This document shows, in pieces, positions 60,427-64,000 of a stretch of 64,000 nt of DNA. The position numbers were made by a program, and so were the translations under genes. Within the stretch, counting starts at the first letter, position 1; every line of letters begins with the position of its first letter. Below the pieces are notes generated by a model. That model had not been told where the DNA came from. It made no database searches and saw nothing but the letters and a program-made list of their open reading frames with translations. This stretch comes from Lepas anatifera (Eukaryota > Arthropoda > Thecostraca > Lepadidae), in NCBI GenBank assembly GCA_034440635.1, contig JAOTON010001526.1, positions 124,001 to 188,000 of the forward strand, written 5' to 3'.

Positions 60427-60884
60427 TTAAAGGGAATGTGGCACCTTGGTCGAATCCTGGAATTTAGTGTAATTAGGCGTACTTTTAGTCAAAAATAATG
60501 AAACCACTCATGATTTCTCTGAAAAATGTACAATAAGCTCAATATTTAGTTTTTAAAAATACTCCTCTAGAAAAAGAAATAAATATCAGACTGTGGATGA
60601 TGTCACGATCTGGCAACCACTACCATACTTGAAACGCTTCAAGGGCTTCGATTGGTTGATGCTCATCGTGACGTCAGCATATGTCGTCACATCAGTAGCT
60701 CACAACAATGGCCGCCGGCGACGGGGGGCTGAGGGTGGCTGGTATCAGGTAGGTTTTAGCTTTTTTCTACGGAAATATCGAGTTCCAAGACAAATGAAAT
60801 ATGGAGTACCAGGTTTTCCGACCTGCTTTACAACTTGGCTATCTCAGTTAAAATCACGTTGTGAAGGTGCCACATTCCCTTTAA
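60427..60884 (+). mobile_element. TTAA MITE, family TTAAAGGGAATGTGGCACC, intact
   Basis: TIRs TTAAAGGGAATGTGGCACC and GGTGCCACATTCCCTTTAA are a perfect 19 bp. It is about 95% identical by eye to 62558-63011, 2.1 kb away. A 160-codon ORF overlapping its right part is chance, because the same region in the other copy is frameshifted. Confidence 0.92.
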
Positions 60885-61569
60885 ATCGCCACTTCAGACT
60901 GTCACATGTTTTCAGCGGAGCACTTTCATTCGTGACAAACTTAGGTGATATGTTTGTACTCATTATTCATGTATTCATCTATTTTATTATGAATAAATTT
61001 AGAGCCATAAGAAGGTCTGGGTCTAGAAGACCTAGACCTTATTATCGTATTAGTGTCCGTCTCGTATGTCTGTAGTTTTACAGTGTGCTGCATTTTTTCA
61101 AATGAGTGTAGTTTCTAAAATGACACATCTGCTTGCATCATGTGCTTTGATATGACTGTGGTGTTGGCTACGAGTGTCCGGTGTGTAAGTTTCATTGTAA
61201 ATTTTCCGTGTGTGTTCACAACCACCCTAATTGTGAGTCTGCTGCTGATTTATGAGGTTCTTTCTCCAATGGGACTAGGCTTTTATTCAGGCTGTTTCTG
61301 CGGGAACCATAATACTAATAAACCGGGAGACTGTTAGCATCCGATAGTCTCACAGATTCCACTATCAACTTACAGCTAGCTAAAAAGCTTAACCACATAC
61401 TGCAACTGTACGTTCCATCAAAGTCAACATCCGATCCGATATGTATGTACATACCTTCAAGAGCAGGAAGAGAAGAGGATTCGTGGTCTCTTTATATGTT
61501 TGTAGCCTGTTCACAATTGTTCCAATAGAGAAAATTGGAATTCTAGTTAACTCTGCTTACCACCACCCA
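60885..61569. other. Intergenic, nothing recognised
   Basis: No repeat ends. 61376-61440 (CAGCTAGCTAAAAAGC and onward) may belong to the following retroelement, but I see no motif in it. Confidence 0.35.
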
Positions 61570-61940
61570 ACTCTAGATTAACCTAAAATCCGTGACCATG
61601 TGCGCTGCTCAATACTGCGACTTTGTACAACGAAAGCACCTTCTCACTGTCCGCACGGACGCCTCTACCTGCAAGTAGACGGCATCGCGATGGACTCTCC
61701 TTTTGGCGTTCTTTTTTGCTCAGGCATTTATGACTGCTGTTGAGGAGGAAGCTCTTAGTAACTGTCAATCGAAAGTGTCACTCTGCTGTTTTTTAGACGA
61801 TATATTAGTCGAATTCCACGACGTTAGGTACATACATGCATCGACTGAAGAATTAGCTTGAAACTTCTTCAGGTACTTACATTCACCATCGAAGAAAGCA
61901 TCAATCATAACATAGCTTCCTTGATGCATCCATTGATGCC
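61570..61940 (+). pseudogene. Penelope-like reverse transcriptase fossil
   Basis: LYLQVDGIAMDSPFGVLF (frame 1, around 61663-61713) matches the QVDG-AMGSPLG motif of Penelope-like RTs. After a frameshift in the T run at about 61711, AFMTAVEEEALSNC and CCFLDDILVEF (catalytic-box equivalent FLDD at 61790-61801) follow in frame 2. Then LQVLTFTIEESINHNIASLM resumes in frame 1 at 61867. It has broken frames, is about 370 bp long and is flanked by no intact element. The retroelement RT call is firm; the Penelope class is my best guess. Confidence 0.7.
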
Positions 61941-62055
61941 TCAGACTCCAACTCGGTGACTGAAACTCACTGAAAGAGACCCAATGCCGGGAAGTGCCTC
62001 CATGGAAAGCGTGAATGCCTCAAGTGTTACAAGGAGTCCATCATTCGGGAATATG

Positions 62056-62210
62056 CAGTAGCAGATTCAAGGGGGGCCAGGAGCTGAAGTCCCCCGTCAA
62101 ATGTCTCGGGCCTCCTATAGTTGATACATAGGCGAGAAGCTGCCCGAGGTACTGGTGGGTGAGGCTCGAGCCCCCTAGCTCCCCCCAATGAATTCCTGGA
62201 TCCGCCACTG
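62056..62210. mobile_element. hAT-like MITE, 155 bp
   Basis: TIRs CAGTAGCAGATTCAAGG and CCTGGATCCGCCACTG. Flanks GGAATATG (62048-62055) and GGCATGTG (62211-62218) share 6 of 8. Non-coding. Confidence 0.65.
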
Positions 62211-62557
62211 GGCATGTGTATGTACACAGAGTCGTCAAAGCTGTTCTTCTGGGTGTACACCGAGAGTTGAAACGAGTGAAGCAGATTCTTGTCAATAATA
62301 ATTTCCCATTCTCACTAATCGAAAACACACCCACACCACGAAGGTTGGCACGCCCTTTAGCCCAAATAACCCATCCTAACCCATAAATAAAATACACCCT
62401 ACCCAAACACATGGAATCGGAGCAAAACTGGGGCAGAAAGCGCACATAACACTGGCAGGCCTACCACAAACAAACTCTGCTACAAGAACGCAGTTTCACC
62501 TGGACACAGGGCCGACGAAAGAGCACGCCAGACAATTGTTCACCGAAACTGCAAACC
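62211..62557. other. Intergenic spacer, nothing recognised
   Basis: About 350 bp between a hAT-like MITE and a TTAA MITE, with no coding or repeat signal. Confidence 0.4.
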
Positions 62558-63011
62558 TTAAAGAGAATGTGGCACCTTGGTCGAATCCTGGAATTTAGTG
62601 TAATTAGGCGTACTTTTAGTCAAAAATAATGAAACCACTCATGATTTCTCTGAAAAATGTTCGAAAAGCTCAATATTTGGTTTGTAAAAATACTCCTCTA
62701 GAAAAAGAAATAAATATCAGCCTGTGGATGATGTCACGATCTGGCAACCACTACCATACTTGAAACGCTTCAAGGGCTTCGATTGGCTGATGCTCATCGT
62801 GGTCAGCATATGTCGTCACACCAGTAGCTCACAACAATGGCCGCCAGCGACGGGGGCTGAGGGGGCTGATGTCAGGTAGGTTTTAGTTTTTTTCTACGGA
62901 AATATCGAGTTCCAAGACAAATGAAATATGGAGTACCGGGTTTTCCGACCTGCTTTACAACTTGGCTACCTCAGTTAAAATCACGTTGTGAAGGTGCCAC
63001 ATTCCCTGTAA
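62558..63011 (+). mobile_element. TTAA MITE, family TTAAAGGGAATGTGGCACC, second direct copy
   Basis: Left TTAAAGAGAATGTGGCACC, right GGTGCCACATTCCCTGTAA, each with one substitution; the right TTAA has become GTAA. Same orientation as 60427-60884. Confidence 0.9.
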
Positions 63012-63074
63012 CAGCCACGCGACACCATGTATCTGACCATTTACTGCAAATCACTGAAAACATCATCTCTTATC

Positions 63075-63819
63075 ATGACAAACGGGACAAGTGAGGACAT
63101 GTCTCGTTATAACTAACGGGACAAATCGTGACATGTCTCATTATAACTAACGGGACAAATCGGGATATGTCCCATGTTTAACAGAACAAGTCGGGACATG
63201 TCTCATTATGATTAACGGGACATGTCAGGACATGTTTCATTATGATTAACGGGACATGTCGGGACATGTTTCATTATTACAAACAAGACAAGTCGGGAGT
63301 GTCACATTATGACTAACAGGACAAGTCGGGGTATGTCACATTATGACTAACAAGACAAGTCGGAATATGTCACATTATGACTAACAGGACAAGTCGGGAT
63401 ATGTCACATTATGACTAACGGGACAAGTCGGGATATGTCTCATTATGACTAACAAGACAAGTCGGGATATGTCACATTATAACTAACAGGACAAGTCGGG
63501 ACAGGTCTCATTATGATTAACGGGACATGTCAGGACATGTTTCATTATGATTAACAGGACAAGTCGGGACATGTCTCAATATGATTAACGGGACATGTCG
63601 GGACATGTTTCATTATGATTAACGGGACATGTCGGAATGTGTCACATTATGACTAACGGGACAAGTCGGGAATGTCTCATTATGACTAACAAGACAAGTC
63701 GGGATATGTCACATTATGACTAACGGGACAAGTCGGGATATGTCTCATTATGACTAACAAGACAAGTCCGGATATGTCATATTATGACTAACGGGACAAG
63801 TCGGGACATGTCTCATCGT
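63075..63819 (+). repeat. 34-bp minisatellite, ~22 copies, p53-site-like
   Basis: Unit: (G/A)A(C/T)TAACGGGACAAGTCGG then GACATGTCTCATTAT, 33-36 bp. Two subfamilies differ at the first box (GGGACAAGTC or GGGACATGTC) and the second (GACATGTCTCA, GATATGTCACA, GACATGTTTCA). Subtypes alternate in blocks, suggesting higher-order duplication. Confidence 0.95.
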
Positions 63820-64000
63820 GACACCGTACGGGGCAAGAAAACTACCAAATAAACCAGTGCCATCCACTACTAAGCACAAATGCAACTAACATTGCGAAAT
63901 CAATAGGATCATAGAAGATATACTATAACCACTATTAGTTCATAAGGAGTAATAGTAGGTATATATCTGTGAAGAGAATGTTACTCCTTTTTTGTATAGG
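63820..64000. other. Right edge, nothing recognised
   Basis: AT-rich 180 bp, no feature seen. Confidence 0.4.

Noticed and set aside
60593..61075. 160-codon ORF
   Set aside because: It begins inside a TTAA MITE and runs out of it. The second MITE copy at 62558 has indels in the same stretch, so there is no coding constraint.
63075..63819. CRISPR array
   Set aside because: Units are contiguous 34-bp near-copies with no unique spacers, and the genome is eukaryotic.

Overview
This is eukaryotic nuclear DNA from an animal, probably an invertebrate. A single gene is cut into short GC-rich coding exons with GT-AG introns, and it lies in AT-rich sequence full of short transposon remnants. There is no operon structure, no long ORF and no bacterial or viral gene. 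I cannot fix the phylum from the sequence.

Positions 1-14830 (+ strand) hold the 3' part of an anoctamin (TMEM16) gene. Twelve coding exons join in one uninterrupted frame of 608 residues ending at a TGA; the 5' exons lie off the left edge. The protein most resembles anoctamin-7 (ANO7/TMEM16G), judged by its last transmembrane region and C-terminal motifs. All six Ca2+-binding side chains of the family are present, in exons 7-9.

The most unusual feature is in this gene's introns. At three of its eleven 3' splice junctions, the junction itself (pyrimidine tract, AG and first bases of the exon) has been copied upstream. Before exon 7 there are about 39 tandem copies (4950-6674). Before exon 4 there are three exact-period 106-bp copies (1786-2131). 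Before exon 10 there is one isolated decoy 4.3 kb upstream (8650-8690). Some exon-7 copies also contain a perfect GTGAGT donor 8-10 nt after the AG.

From 14831 to 64000 I find no second gene I can support. The region holds mobile-element debris: a 300-bp foldback with hammerhead-like cores in both arms (15873-16175); TTAA-flanked MITEs in several families, one of them dense in AGGTCA motifs; hAT-like MITEs with TIRs related to GGCGGATCC, several with perfect 8-bp target duplications and some nested; tRNA-derived SINEs; a frameshifted Penelope-like reverse transcriptase fossil (61570-61940); microsatellites; and a 34-bp minisatellite (63075-63819) whose units match the p53 half-site consensus. 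Several CpG-rich patches (24.4-25.1, 35.5, 45.9, 46.8-47.1 and 57.7 kb) could be promoters or first exons of unseen genes, but nothing in them proves it.
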